DNA from: Bailinhaonella thermotolerans
Lineage (GTDB): Bacteria > Actinomycetota > Actinomycetes > Streptosporangiales > Streptosporangiaceae
DNA: 64,000 nucleotides
NCBI RefSeq assembly: GCF_003594875.1
Contig: NZ_QZEY01000002.1
Span: forward strand, 372,001 to 436,000
Direction: 5' to 3'
Each line of letters opens with the position of its first letter. Within the stretch, counting starts at the first letter, position 1. Position numbers and translations under genes: made by a program. Positions 48,045 to 60,033 of this stretch are shown here, piece after piece. The notes under the pieces are model-generated. The model did not search any database and was not told the DNA's origin. It saw nothing but the letters and a program-made list of their open reading frames with translations.

Positions 48045-50084
48045 GTGCCCGGGCCGGAGCTGGCCGTGCCCGAGGTGGACGAGGTCGAGTCGCCGCACAA
48101 ACGCCGGGTCGCGCTGGCCGTCAGCCTGATCGCGCTGTTCGGCGGCCTGCTGGGGTACGCCGCCGCGGCGTCCTCGGCAAACGAGGAGATCGGCGCGCGC
48201 GAGGCCCAGCGGGCGGCGATCACGGCGATGGCGCGGCAGAACGCCGCGTCGGTGACGTTCCAGGAGAACCTGGACAACCACGCCGAGGCGTTCACGGTGG
48301 GCCGCCGCCGCGACCAGGCCGCCACGCGGGAGCTGCTGCTCGGCGTGGCCGAGGACCGGGAGCGGGCCAAAGCCTGGGACCGGGCCTACCGGCGGCTGGC
48401 CGACGTGTCCCCGCTGACGCGGGCGGATCGGAACGGCCGGGCGGCCGGGCCGGCCGGGCCGGTCGAGACGCTGTCGGCCGACCTGTTCGCCGGCCCGCAC
48501 GCCGGCACGCTCCGGCAGCAGGCGGCGCAGGAGACCGCCGCGGCCTGGGGCGACAAGAGCGACCTGTACATCGCCGGGATCACGCTGCTGGCCGTCGCGC
48601 TCGCGCTGCTGGGCCTGTCGCTGACCGTCGCCCCCGGGGTCCGCCGCCACCTCGTCCGGCCGGCCGCCGCGATCACCGGGCTCTGCCTGCTGGGGACCTT
48701 CGCCGTGCTCGCCATGCCCGTCCCCCGCACCCCCGAGCGCGCCATCTCGGCGCTGGCCCGCGGCGACCGGGCCTACTCGCTGCGCGACTTCGAGACGGCG
48801 CTGCGGGAGTACGACGCCGCGCTGCGGGCCCGCGCCGACTACGCGGCGGCCTACCAGCGACGGGCGCAGGCGCGCATCCTGGTGGACAGCCCCGACCGCG
48901 CCCAGTCCTCCTTCGTGTTCAGCACCGCCCGGCCCGCGAGCCGCCGCGCCGCGATCGCGGACCTGGAGCGGGCCATCGAGCTGGGCGGCGGCGACTACCT
49001 GACGCTGACCAACCAGAGCGGGAACTACTTCCACCTGGAGGACTACGCGCGGGCCGAGGACCACGCCCGGCGGGCGATCGAGCTCAACCCCGCGCCGCCG
49101 ATCCCGTGGATCAACCTGCTGCTCGCGGTCGCCGGGCAGGGCCGGGAGGCCGAGGCGGCCAGGGTGTTCGACCGGCTGACCCGGCTGATCGCCGGGCGCC
49201 ACCGCGCCGAGGAGCGGCTGGAGCTGTACGCCTCGGCCCGCACCACGCTCGACACGCTCGCCAGGCAGTCCCCCGAGCGGATCGCGCTGGTCCGCCGCCT
49301 GCAGGGCCGCCTGGTCCGGGCCGAGGCCGACAGCCGCGCGCCCGCCGGGACGCCGCCGGGGAACCCGTCCGTGACCGGCTTCCAGGTGACGGCGTACGGC
49401 TCCAGCGTCGAGGCGCGCATGACCGCGGCCGGGCTGCCGCGGAACGCGCGGCTGGCCTGGCTGGTCTACCACCGGGCCGACGAGGGGGCCGACTGGCTGG
49501 AGCTGCACCAGGTCAGCGCGTTCGAGGCGTGGGACGGCCGGGCCGGCAAGCACTTCTTCGACTGGAACTGCCCCGTGCGCGGCCAGTACCGGGTCGACCT
49601 GTACGCCGGGGAACGCCGCGTCGCCTCCGACACGACCACGCGGCCGGAGGGGCCCGCGCTCACGCCGTACCACGACCCGATCGGCGGGTTCCGGACCTGC
49701 CGCCCGCCCGCGTGGAAGCTCGCCGCCGCCGCGCCGGGCGAGGTCCGCATCCGCTCGGCCGACGGCCGGGAGGAGCTCGCCGTGCGCGTGACCGTGCTGG
49801 CCACGCCGCCGACGCCCGCGCGGGTCGGGTACGCGCTCCGCCGCGTCCTGGACCGCTCCGCCGAGGGTCTGTCCCCGTCGGCGGCGCTCGTCGAGGAGGG
49901 CACGGCGCGGATCGGGAACCTGCCGGCCGGCCGCTACCGCCGGGTGCGGCTGCCCGGCGGCGACGAGGGCCGGGTGTACGCCCACGTGGACACGCTGGGC
50001 GTCCTGCGGACCGTGGTCCTGCGCTTCCCCCCGGCCCGGTCGGCCGCGCTGTCCGACATGACCCTGCGCCTCCGCTTCGAGTGA
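48045..50084 (+). CDS. Membrane protein with TPR repeats and C-terminal beta domains
   Basis: This 679-residue protein has a first helix (about 22-44), a charged coil (45-175) and two more helices (about 178-230). A TPR region follows (about 238-420, with GDRAYSLRDFETALREYDAAL and YARAEDHARRAIELNP), then two beta-rich domains (about 435-550 and 560-679). The second resembles small surface or lipoprotein folds (WKLAAAAPGEVRIRSADG). The GTG lies one base after the previous stop, so the two are translationally coupled. An assembly or stress-sensing scaffold is plausible, but no function is known to me. Confidence 0.78.
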   Translation: MPGPELAVPEVDEVESPHKRRVALAVSLIALFGGLLGYAAAASSANEEIGAREAQRAAITAMARQNAASVTFQENLDNHAEAFTVGRRRDQAATRELLLGVAEDRERAKAWDRAYRRLADVSPLTRADRNGRAAGPAGPVETLSADLFAGPHAGTLRQQAAQETAAAWGDKSDLYIAGITLLAVALALLGLSLTVAPGVRRHLVRPAAAITGLCLLGTFAVLAMPVPRTPERAISALARGDRAYSLRDFETALREYDAALRARADYAAAYQRRAQARILVDSPDRAQSSFVFSTARPASRRAAIADLERAIELGGGDYLTLTNQSGNYFHLEDYARAEDHARRAIELNPAPPIPWINLLLAVAGQGREAEAARVFDRLTRLIAGRHRAEERLELYASARTTLDTLARQSPERIALVRRLQGRLVRAEADSRAPAGTPPGNPSVTGFQVTAYGSSVEARMTAAGLPRNARLAWLVYHRADEGADWLELHQVSAFEAWDGRAGKHFFDWNCPVRGQYRVDLYAGERRVASDTTTRPEGPALTPYHDPIGGFRTCRPPAWKLAAAAPGEVRIRSADGREELAVRVTVLATPPTPARVGYALRRVLDRSAEGLSPSAALVEEGTARIGNLPAGRYRRVRLPGGDEGRVYAHVDTLGVLRTVVLRFPPARSAALSDMTLRLRFE

Positions 50085-50109
50085 CCCCCGGCCCTCGCGG
50101 GCGGGGTCA
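50082..50109. terminator. Hairpin whose arms contain both stop codons
   Basis: TGACCCC (50082-50088) and GGGGTCA (50103-50109) pair, with an inner GCCC-TCGC-GGGC stem. The first three bases are the stop of the TPR gene and the last three the stop of the permease on the other strand. Confidence 0.65.
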
Positions 50110-51594
50110 GCCGGTGGGGAGCGGCGGCTCGGTCTGGGGGGTGGGGCGGTTCATGCGGCTGTGCCGGTGGCCGTACAGGAAGTAGACGGCCATGCCCAGG
50201 ACCATCCAGGCCAGGAAGCGCAGCCAGGTCTCCACGGGCAGGTTCAGCATCAGGTAGAGGCAGGCCAGGATGGACAGGACCGGCACGAGCGGCACCAGCG
50301 GGGTGCGGAAGGCGCGCGGCAGGTCCGGGCGGGTGCGGCGCAGGATGAGCACCCCCGCCGAGACGACCACGAACGCGAACAGCGTGCCGATGTTGACCAG
50401 CTCGGCCAGCGCGGACAGCGGGATGAGCCCGGCCAGGAGCGCCACCACCACCCCGATGATCACCGTGGCGCGGGCCGGGGTGCCGAAGCGGGGGCTGACG
50501 CGCGCCAGGGACTCGGGCAGGAGGTTGTCGCGGCTCATCGCGAAGAACACCCGGCTCTGCCCGAGGATGAGGATCATCGTCACGGTGATCAGCCCGAAGA
50601 TCGCGCCCAGGCTGATCACCGAGGCCAGCCAGGGCTGTCCCACGGCGCGGAAGGCCTCGGCCAGCGGCGCGTCCGGGTTGAGCGTGTCGTACGGCATCAT
50701 GCCCACGACCACGAGGGACACCGCGACGTACAGCAGCGTGCAGACGACCAGGGAGCCGATGATGCCCACCGGCAGGTCGCGCTGGGGGTCGCGCGTCTCC
50801 TCGGCGGCGGTGGCCACGATGTCGAAGCCGATGTAGGCGAAGAAGACGATCGCGGCCGCGCTGAAGATCCCGAACACCCCGAAGGCGACGGGCGTGACGC
50901 CGAAGAGCACCTGGATCAGCGGCGCCTGCAGGCCCGAGCCCGGCGGGAGCTGCCGGGGCTCGGGGATGAACGGCGTGTAGTTCTGGGCCTTGACGAAGAA
51001 CAGCCCGGCCACGATCACCAGCAGCACCACGGCGACCTTGATGATCACGATGACCAGGTTGAACCGCGACGACAGCTTGATCCCGGCCACCAGGATCGCG
51101 GTGAGCAGCAGCACGAGGACGACGGCGGGGATGTTGAACGCGGCGTCCTCCCCGGCCAGCTCGGGCGGCAGCGGCGCCCCCAGGGACGCCATCAGGGAGG
51201 CGAAGTACCCCGACCAGCCCACGGCGACCACGGCCGAGGCCAGGGCCATCTCCAGCATCAGGTCCCAGCCGATGATCCAGGCCGGGAGCTCGCCGAGCGT
51301 GGCGAAGGAGAAGGTGTAGGCCGATCCGGCCACCGGCACCGTCGAGGCGAACTCGGCGTAACAGAGGGCGGCCAGCCCGCAGACGATCGCGGCGACGACG
51401 AAGGAGACGCCGACGGCGGGCCCGGCGTAGTCGCGGGCCACCCGGCCGGTCAGCACGAAGATGCCGGTCCCGATGATGACGCCGATCCCGAACACCGTCA
51501 GGTCGAGGCCGCTCAGGTCCTTGCGGAGGCGGTGCTCGGGTTCCTCGGTGTCGCGGATCGACTGCTCGACCGGCTTCGTGCGGAACAGGCTCAT
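50107..51594 (-). CDS. APC-family amino acid permease
   Basis: This 495-residue transporter has twelve predicted helices. The N-terminal family signature is LTVFGIGVIIGTGIFVLTG, followed by GPAVGVSFVVAAIVCGLAALCYAEFA and, mid-protein, FFAYIGFDIVATAAEETRDPQRDLP. This is the cationic-amino-acid/YfnA-type subgroup, probably a proton symporter. The ATG at 51594 gives the usual short cytoplasmic N-terminus. An upstream frame extension adds 15 residues and is rejected. Substrate preference is not visible. It lies 76 bases after dxs on the same strand, and the two may share a transcript. Confidence 0.93.
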   Translation of the reverse strand: MSLFRTKPVEQSIRDTEEPEHRLRKDLSGLDLTVFGIGVIIGTGIFVLTGRVARDYAGPAVGVSFVVAAIVCGLAALCYAEFASTVPVAGSAYTFSFATLGELPAWIIGWDLMLEMALASAVVAVGWSGYFASLMASLGAPLPPELAGEDAAFNIPAVVLVLLLTAILVAGIKLSSRFNLVIVIIKVAVVLLVIVAGLFFVKAQNYTPFIPEPRQLPPGSGLQAPLIQVLFGVTPVAFGVFGIFSAAAIVFFAYIGFDIVATAAEETRDPQRDLPVGIIGSLVVCTLLYVAVSLVVVGMMPYDTLNPDAPLAEAFRAVGQPWLASVISLGAIFGLITVTMILILGQSRVFFAMSRDNLLPESLARVSPRFGTPARATVIIGVVVALLAGLIPLSALAELVNIGTLFAFVVVSAGVLILRRTRPDLPRAFRTPLVPLVPVLSILACLYLMLNLPVETWLRFLAWMVLGMAVYFLYGHRHSRMNRPTPQTEPPLPTG

Positions 51595-51670
51595 GCAGTA
51601 GCCGTTACCCACCGGGGCCGGGTGATCACACCCGATCACCCGGCCTCGTCGGCGAGCGCGCGCCCGGCGG

Positions 51671-53617
51671 TCACTCGGCGGGCGTGGGCTCCAGGGCCGG
51701 GGTGCGCTTGGTCACGGCCTCGGTGATCGCCCGAGCGAGGTCCTGGCCGGTCAGGCCGATCTCGGCGAGGATCTTCGGCCGCTTGGCGTGGTCGAGGAAC
51801 CGCTGCGGGATGCCGAACGTGCGCACCGGCACGTCCAGGTCGGCGTCGCGCAGCAGCCGGGCCACCGCGTCGCCGACGCCCCCGGCGCGGCCGTTGTCCT
51901 CGGCCACGGCCACCAGGCGGTGCTCGCCGGCGGCGGCGACCAGGGCCGGGTCCAGCGGCTTGACCCAGCGCGGGTCCACGACGGTGACGCCGATGCCGTG
52001 CGCGGTGAGCAGGTCGGCGGCCTCCAGCGCGATGTGCGCCATCGGCCCCGCGGCGACCAGCAGCACGTCCTTGTCGCCCTCGCGGCGCAGGACGTCCATC
52101 CGCCCGAGCCTGCCGGTGGCCTCGATCTCCGGCGGGAGCGCGCCCTTGGGGAACCGCACCACCGTGGGCCCGTCGTCCACCGCGACGGCCTCGCGCAGCA
52201 GCTCGCGCAGCCGTACGGCGTCGCGCGGGGCGGCCAGGCGCAGGCCGGGCACGACCTGCAGGATGGACATGTCCCACATGCCGTTGTGGCTGGCGCCGTC
52301 GTCGCCGGTGACGCCGGCGCGGTCGAGCACGACGGTCACCGGCAACTTGTGCAGCGCCACGTCCATGAGGAGCTGGTCGAAGGCGCGGTTGAGGAAGGTG
52401 GCGTAGACGGCGACCACCGGGTGCAGCCCGCCCAGTGCGAGCCCGGCGGCGGAGGTGAGCGCGTGCTGCTCGGCGATGCCGACGTCGTAGCAGCGGTCGG
52501 GGAAGGCCGCGGCGAACGGCGCGAGCCCCGTGGGGTGCAGCATCGCGGCGGTGATCGCCACGACGTCCTCGCGCTCGCGGCCCACCTTCACCAGCTCGTC
52601 GCTGAAGACGCCGGTCCAGCCGTGCGGCTTGGGCCGCTCCTCGCCCGTCAGCGGGTCGAAGGCGCCGGGGCTGTGGAAGCAGTCCTCGTCGTGGTTCTCG
52701 GCGGGGGCGTAGCCCTGGCCCTTGCGGGTGAGCACGTGCACGATCGCGGGGCCGCCGAAGTCGCGGGCCTTGCGCAGGGCCTTCTCCACGGCCTGCTCGT
52801 CGTGGCCGTCGATCGGGCCGACGTACTTCAGGCCGAGGTCCTCGAACATGGCCTGCGGCGCGAGGATGTCCTTGATGCCCTTCTTGAGCCCGTGCAGCGT
52901 CTCGTAGAGCGGCACGCCCACGACCGGGGTGTTGGACAGCTTGCGCTTGACGTACTCCAGGGCCTGCTCGTAGTTCTGCGTCATGCGCAGCGAGGCCAGG
53001 TGGGTCGCCAGGCCGCCGATCGTCGGCGAGTAGGAGCGGCCGTTGTCGTTGACGACGATGGTGAGCCGCAGGTCCTTGTGCGCGGCGATGTTGTTCAGCG
53101 CCTCCCAGGCCATGCCGCCGGTCAGCGCGCCGTCGCCGATCACCGCGACCACGTGCCGGTCGGTGTCCCCGCGCAGGTGGTACGCCTTGGCCAGGCCGTC
53201 GGCGTAGGACAGGGCGGTGGAGGCGTGGGAGTTCTCGATGATGTCGTGCTCGGACTCGGCCTGGCTCGGGTAGCCGGACAGGCCGCCCTCCTGGCGCAGG
53301 CCGTCGAAGCGGTCGGCGCGGCCGGTCAGCATCTTGTGGACGTACGCCTGGTGGCCGGTGTCCCACAGGAGGCGGTCGCGCGGCGAGTCGAAGACGCGGT
53401 GCATGGCGATCGTCAGCTCGACGACGCCGAGGTTGGGGCCGAGGTGGCCGCCGGTGCGGGCCACGGAGGCGACCAGCAGGTCGCGGATCTCGGCGGCGAG
53501 TTGGGGAAGCTGCGCGGGGTCGAGGCGCTTGAGGTCCCCGGGGCCCCGCAAGGACGCGAGCAACGCTCCCGGACTCCGGCCGTCCCGCCCGCCCGTTCGC
53601 TCGCTGCGCTCAGTCAC
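51671..53617 (-). CDS. dxs: 1-deoxy-D-xylulose-5-phosphate synthase
   Basis: This 648-residue thiamine-diphosphate enzyme condenses pyruvate and glyceraldehyde-3-phosphate, the entry step of the MEP isoprenoid pathway. Visible motifs are [15 protein letters not shown], the cofactor site [26 protein letters not shown], and the transketolase-type pyrimidine domain with [17 protein letters not shown]. The GTG at 53617 has AAGGAGA six bases upstream and begins just before conserved sequence. It is divergent from the metallopeptidase gene, with 120 bases between starts. No other isoprenoid gene is near. Confidence 0.96.
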   Translation of the reverse strand: MTERSERTGGRDGRSPGALLASLRGPGDLKRLDPAQLPQLAAEIRDLLVASVARTGGHLGPNLGVVELTIAMHRVFDSPRDRLLWDTGHQAYVHKMLTGRADRFDGLRQEGGLSGYPSQAESEHDIIENSHASTALSYADGLAKAYHLRGDTDRHVVAVIGDGALTGGMAWEALNNIAAHKDLRLTIVVNDNGRSYSPTIGGLATHLASLRMTQNYEQALEYVKRKLSNTPVVGVPLYETLHGLKKGIKDILAPQAMFEDLGLKYVGPIDGHDEQAVEKALRKARDFGGPAIVHVLTRKGQGYAPAENHDEDCFHSPGAFDPLTGEERPKPHGWTGVFSDELVKVGREREDVVAITAAMLHPTGLAPFAAAFPDRCYDVGIAEQHALTSAAGLALGGLHPVVAVYATFLNRAFDQLLMDVALHKLPVTVVLDRAGVTGDDGASHNGMWDMSILQVVPGLRLAAPRDAVRLRELLREAVAVDDGPTVVRFPKGALPPEIEATGRLGRMDVLRREGDKDVLLVAAGPMAHIALEAADLLTAHGIGVTVVDPRWVKPLDPALVAAAGEHRLVAVAEDNGRAGGVGDAVARLLRDADLDVPVRTFGIPQRFLDHAKRPKILAEIGLTGQDLARAITEAVTKRTPALEPTPAE

Positions 53618-53737
53618 TGCTGATCTCCTTGCCCCGCTGACAATCGGACTGCCTGAGTTTAGTTTGCCGCGCTCTTGCTCGGCCCAACCGCCCTTCTTCC
53701 ACAACGGGTGGCCACCCCACTAAAGTTGCGCAGCATT

Positions 53738-54547
53738 ATGTCGATCTCGTGGAGAAACCGTGGTTTCCTTGCGCTTTTGTGCGCGTTAGGGCTGTCCACA
53801 CCTCTTGTCATGACCTCGCCGGCCGCTGCCGGCACGACCGCCACGGTGCGCGCCAAGGCCCCCGCGAGCCAGGCGCTGTCGAGCCCCCTCTACCGCACCG
53901 GCAAGCTGCCCGCCCTCGGCTGCAAGGCCGAGCCGATCAGCGGCGCCGAGTCCGCCAAGCGCGCGCTGAAGGCCCTGGGGGGCTGCCTGGACCGCGCCTG
54001 GGCCAAGCAGTTCAAGGTCGCGGGCCTGCGCTTCAAGCCGCCGCGCCAGAAGATCATCACGAAGCCGGTCAAGACCACCTGCGGCTCGTGGGGCGAGGCG
54101 CAGGGCATCTACTGCTCGAACAGCCGGACGCTGTACGTCCTCGTGGACTCCGGGGCCCTGGACTCCTCCCGCCTCTTCCTGCCCTCGGTGCTGGCCCACG
54201 AGTACGGCCACCACGTGCAGGAGGTCGCGCGGCTGTGGGACACCTACCGCGAGAAGCCCAAGTCGGCCGAGCTGGCCTGGTCCCGCCGCTACGAGCTCCA
54301 GGCCGAGTGCCTGGCCGGGGCCTTCCTCTCCAGCGTGCGCACGTCCCTGCCGTTCTCCGCGGGCGACTGGTCCGCCCTGCTCGCCGACCAGCGGCACACC
54401 GGTGACGAGAACGGCGACGTCCGCGACCACGGCAAGGGCGCCAACATCGCGCGCTGGATGGACCGCGGCTACCGCGCCGGCTCCCCCTCGGCCTGCAACA
54501 CCTTCAAGGCCCCCGCGGCCCACGTGGCGAACACCCCCGCCGCCTGA
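53738..54547 (+). CDS. Secreted neutral zinc metallopeptidase (YpfJ-like)
   Basis: This 269-residue exported protein has a signal peptide ending near AAAGT (about residue 31). The metallopeptidase core is LAHEYGHHVQEVARL, with HExxH-type zinc histidines, and a third ligand region YELQAECLAGAFLSS, as in the YpfJ/neutral zinc metallopeptidase family. Four cysteines (GCKAEP, GGCLDRA, TTCGSWG, YCSNSRT) could form two disulfides. The ATG follows the divergent control region directly and lacks a strong ribosome site, so leaderless translation is possible. The substrate is unknown. Confidence 0.88.
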   Translation: MSISWRNRGFLALLCALGLSTPLVMTSPAAAGTTATVRAKAPASQALSSPLYRTGKLPALGCKAEPISGAESAKRALKALGGCLDRAWAKQFKVAGLRFKPPRQKIITKPVKTTCGSWGEAQGIYCSNSRTLYVLVDSGALDSSRLFLPSVLAHEYGHHVQEVARLWDTYREKPKSAELAWSRRYELQAECLAGAFLSSVRTSLPFSAGDWSALLADQRHTGDENGDVRDHGKGANIARWMDRGYRAGSPSACNTFKAPAAHVANTPAA

Positions 54548-54576
54548 CCCCTCCCGGCTCCCCTGGTCGTCGTACG

Positions 54577-54602
54577 GCCCGCGCCGCCCGCCCGGCGCGG
54601 GC
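54577..54602. terminator. Hairpin between metallopeptidase and TauE/SafE genes
   Basis: GCCCGCGCCG and CGGCGCGGGC pair perfectly over 10 bp around a six-base loop in the 148-base gap between convergent stops. The rest of the gap is plain GC-rich sequence. Confidence 0.68.
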
Positions 54603-54695
54603 GGTACACGTGCCGGGGGCCCGGCGCGGCGTCCAGGGGCCTGGTGAGGCGCGGCAAGGCGGGCGAGGCGCGCGGGCGCCGGGGCCGTGCGGGCG

Positions 54696-55415
54696 TCAGA
54701 CCAGGCTGCGGACGATGAGGAAGAGCGCCGAGACGGCGGCGACGACGAGCACGGCGGCGCGGATGCGGCCGCCGTCGAGGAACCGGCGCACCGGGTCCGC
54801 GACGATGAAGCCCGCCACGACGCAGGGGATCAGGACCAGGCCCGCGAAGACGGCGCGGCCGGGCAGGCTCCCGGCGGCGGCCAGGGACGCCAGCGAGAAC
54901 AGGCCGCCCGCGAGGAAGAACGCGCCCAGGGTCGCGCGGATCTGCGGTCCCCTGGCCCGCTGGTAGACCAGCGCGATGGGCGGGCCGCCGATGGCCGCGG
55001 CGGTGGCGGTGACGCCGGAGACCAGGCCCGCCAGCGTGAGGGTGACCCGGTTGCGGGGCACGGAGACCGTCCGGGCGGTGAGCGCGGTGGCCGCCAGCAC
55101 CATGACGCCCACGATCGCGCCCAGGGCCCGCTGGGACACCACGGTGACGATCCAGACCCCGGCGGCCGTGCCCGGCACCCGGCCGAGCAGGGCCCAGCCG
55201 AGTCCGCGCAGGTCCACGTGACGCCACTCCCTGGCCACCGAGAACACCGGCATGGCCGCGGCGACGATCAGCATCGCGCCGGGCATGAGCCCGGGATCGA
55301 GCAGCGCCGCCACGGGCGTGCCGACCAGCCCGATCCCGAAGCCCACGGCGCCCTGCACGACCGCGCCGAGGAACACGGCGACCCCGATGACGACGAGCAG
55401 CGCGGTGGGAGACAT
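54696..55415 (-). CDS. TauE/SafE-family anion permease
   Basis: This 239-residue membrane protein has seven or eight helices and the two-fold GxxxG-rich pattern of the TauE/SafE (sulfite/organosulfonate exporter) family. Examples are VQGAVGFGIGLVGTPVAALL at the start and LVSGVTATAAAIGGPPIALVY in the second half, where the paired GGPP element is characteristic. The family moves small anions such as sulfite or sulfonates across the membrane. No sulfur-metabolism genes are near, so the substrate is open. It is followed leftward by a convergent hairpin and preceded by the DUF4190 gene, 54 bases away on the same strand. Confidence 0.88.
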   Translation of the reverse strand: MSPTALLVVIGVAVFLGAVVQGAVGFGIGLVGTPVAALLDPGLMPGAMLIVAAAMPVFSVAREWRHVDLRGLGWALLGRVPGTAAGVWIVTVVSQRALGAIVGVMVLAATALTARTVSVPRNRVTLTLAGLVSGVTATAAAIGGPPIALVYQRARGPQIRATLGAFFLAGGLFSLASLAAAGSLPGRAVFAGLVLIPCVVAGFIVADPVRRFLDGGRIRAAVLVVAAVSALFLIVRSLV

Positions 55416-55469
55416 GTCCGGAGTCGCAACCTTCCTCGGCGGCTCACCGGGATCACGGGGATCGGGCGG

Positions 55470-56168
55470 TCAGCTTCCGGAGGTCGAGGCGGCGGTGGTG
55501 AAGAACGCCAGGAACGCGAAGCCGTAGATCGCGAAGATCAGGGCGTAGATGCCGATCACGACGTAGGAGCAGACGAGGCCGGCGATCGCCATGCCGCGGC
55601 CCTCCTCGCCGGAGCGCTTGATCTGCGACATCGCCACGTGCCCGAGGATGACGCCGACCACGCTGGTCAGGCCGCAGGTGAAGATCCCGACGATGCCCAG
55701 CACGAGCGAGGCGATGGACATGCCGTTGGTCTTGTTCTGCTGCGGGTACCCCGGCGCCGCGTACGCCTGGCCGTACCCGGCCTGGCCGTAGCCCTGCTGC
55801 TCGTAGCCCTGCTGGCCGTACCCCTGCTGGCCGTAGGCGCCGTACGCCGGGTCGGTGCCGTAGCCCTGCTGGCCGTACCCCGCCTGTCCGGGGTCGGTGC
55901 CGTAGCCCTGGCCGTAGCCGGCCTGGCCCGGGTTCGTGCCGTAGCCCTGCTGGCCGTAGCCCCCCTGTCCGGGGTCGGTCCCGTAGCCCTGGCCGTAGCC
56001 GGCCTGGCCCGGGTTCGTGCCGTAGCCCTGCTGGCCGTACGGCTGGAGCTCCTGACCGTAGCCGGGCTGGTCCTGGGGGACGGGTTGCCCAGGCTGACCG
56101 GGTTGCCCGTACCCGTACCCGCCGGAGTGCTGCGGGCCCGGCTGAGGCTGCCAGTTCGGGTCGGTCAC
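55470..56168 (-). CDS. DUF4190 membrane protein with a Gly/Gln/Tyr-rich repeat domain
   Basis: This 232-residue protein has an N-terminal low-complexity domain (about 15-145) built of [18 protein letters not shown]-type units, with a longer nested repeat of roughly 32 residues present twice. The C-terminal DUF4190 module (about 150-232) has two membrane segments, [20 protein letters not shown] and [21 protein letters not shown] short linker [15 protein letters not shown] joins them. The N-terminus should be cytosolic and disordered, able to self-associate; that is inference. AGGAGG precedes the GTG at 56168. Confidence 0.88.
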   Translation of the reverse strand: MTDPNWQPQPGPQHSGGYGYGQPGQPGQPVPQDQPGYGQELQPYGQQGYGTNPGQAGYGQGYGTDPGQGGYGQQGYGTNPGQAGYGQGYGTDPGQAGYGQQGYGTDPAYGAYGQQGYGQQGYEQQGYGQAGYGQAYAAPGYPQQNKTNGMSIASLVLGIVGIFTCGLTSVVGVILGHVAMSQIKRSGEEGRGMAIAGLVCSYVVIGIYALIFAIYGFAFLAFFTTAASTSGS

Positions 56169-56334
56169 GGGGGTCCTCCTGGGGGAAAGTTCGATCTGTC
56201 GCGGGCCACATCGTACAGAGAACGGCCCTCCCGGGGAGATGAACCGCCCTTCCCCCCAGATATCGGACAGGCCACGAATCCCCGCCCTGGCCCCGGTGCC
56301 GCCGCGTCCTCGGCGGGGCGCCCCGGAGGCGCCG

Positions 56335-56366
56335 GAGCCCGGCCCCCGCGGACGGGGGCCGGGCTC
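56335..56366 (-). terminator. Perfect 14-bp hairpin after acnA
   Basis: Arms at 56335-56348 and 56353-56366 pair without mismatch around a CGGA loop, 16 bases past the aconitase stop. Confidence 0.8.
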
Positions 56367-56381
56367 GGGTCCGCGGCTCGC

Positions 56382-59162
<2,781 letters not shown>

Positions 59163-59232
59163 GGGTGGTTCGCCTCCCTGCGGACGTTGTGGGCCTTTGA
59201 CAAGCATCCTGCCGCACCGGCGGACAAGGCGA

Positions 59233-59251
59233 ACCAGTAAGGCAAACCTAA
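59233..59251 (-). promoter_or_regulatory. DtxR/IdeR-type iron-box candidate upstream of acnA
   Basis: Read toward acnA, the sequence is TTAGGTTTGCCTTACTGGT. It agrees with the 19-bp iron-box consensus TTAGGTTAGSCTAACCTAA at about 13 positions, all in the left and central part. It lies 71 bases before the GTG. Iron control of an iron-sulfur enzyme would make sense. Confidence 0.5.
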
Positions 59252-59269
59252 CCGCGCCCCCGGGGCAGG

Positions 59270-59287
59270 TATCTTGACGTCAAGATA
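59270..59287 (-). promoter_or_regulatory. Perfect 18-bp palindrome upstream of acnA
   Basis: TATCTTGACGTCAAGATA is its own reverse complement over all 18 bases. The TTGACG inside it could also act as a -35 element. It is a strong operator candidate; size and AT content fit a MarR- or TetR-type regulator. Confidence 0.75.
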
Positions 59288-59296
59288 ACTCGGAAG

Positions 59297-59314
59297 TATC
59301 TCGACATCAAGTTA
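59297..59314 (-). promoter_or_regulatory. Second, imperfect copy of the acnA palindrome
   Basis: TATCTCGACATCAAGTTA matches the 59270-59287 palindrome at 15 of 18 positions. The centres are 27 bases apart. Two spaced copies suggest cooperative binding of a dimeric regulator. Confidence 0.65.
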
Positions 59315-59360
59315 CCCGCCGGTAGAAGCAGGACGGGACCCGGGCCCGCCACCGCCGCGC

Positions 59361-59878
59361 TCAGCCGGGGTGCGGGCGCAGGCAGCCGGAGGCCGTCACG
59401 CCGGGGAAGTCGCCCGGGGGCTCGCCCGGCGGGATCATCTCGCCGAGCAGGCCGGCCGGCTCCGGGGGCCCCTGGGGTTCCCGCCGGGTCGGGGGGACGG
59501 GACGCGCCGCGCCGCTGCGCGCGTCCACCGCGAACGCCCGCGCGGTGCCGCCCACCTCGCCCACGACGAGCAGCCGCCCCCCGCCCAGCCACTCGTCCCC
59601 GCTCAGCCGGAACCCGCGCGGCAGGCGCGGCCGCACGTCCCGCACGGCCCGGCCGGTGCCCTGGTCGTAGGTGACCACGCGCGGGGCCTTCGGTAGCGTC
59701 CCGCACGCCGGGACGCCGTCGCGGGTCAGCCCCACGCCGCGCCCGCCCCACAGGCGCGCGCCGTGGCGTGGGCCGCCGGGTTCCGGGCGCCGTCCCCGCC
59801 GGGCGCCGTGATCGCCGCCCCCGCCGCGAGCGCCGCCGCTCCCCCGCCCGCCAGGATCAGTGTTCTCCGCCGTGCCAT
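59361..59878 (-). pseudogene. Small exported protein, split by a one-base frameshift
   Basis: The gene begins at ATG 59878 with a strong GGAGGAGC ribosome site and encodes a twin-arginine/signal-like N-terminus (MARRRTLILAGGGAAALAAG). That frame hits TGA at 59726-59728 after 50 codons. The next frame, entered at GG 59753-59754, reads LWGGRGVGLTRDGVPACG and continues with a beta-propeller-like domain (RLLVVGEVGGTARAFAVDAR) to a stop at 59361. With one base added the gene would encode 172 residues. The external part may be a truncated WD40/PQQ-like domain. I do not recognise a family. Sequencing error is as likely as true decay. Confidence 0.65.
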
Positions 59879-60033
59879 CGCTCCTCCTCCGGTCCCCTCG
59901 CCCCGTTGGACCGGGCCCGGCGGGGGGCGGTTCGCGCGCGAGACGTGATCCTTTCCCCCGGTCTCACCTCATCCGTCCCGCCGGCCTCCCGCGCGGGGAA
60001 CGGCCCCGCCCGCACCGGTCCGCCCCCCCGCCT

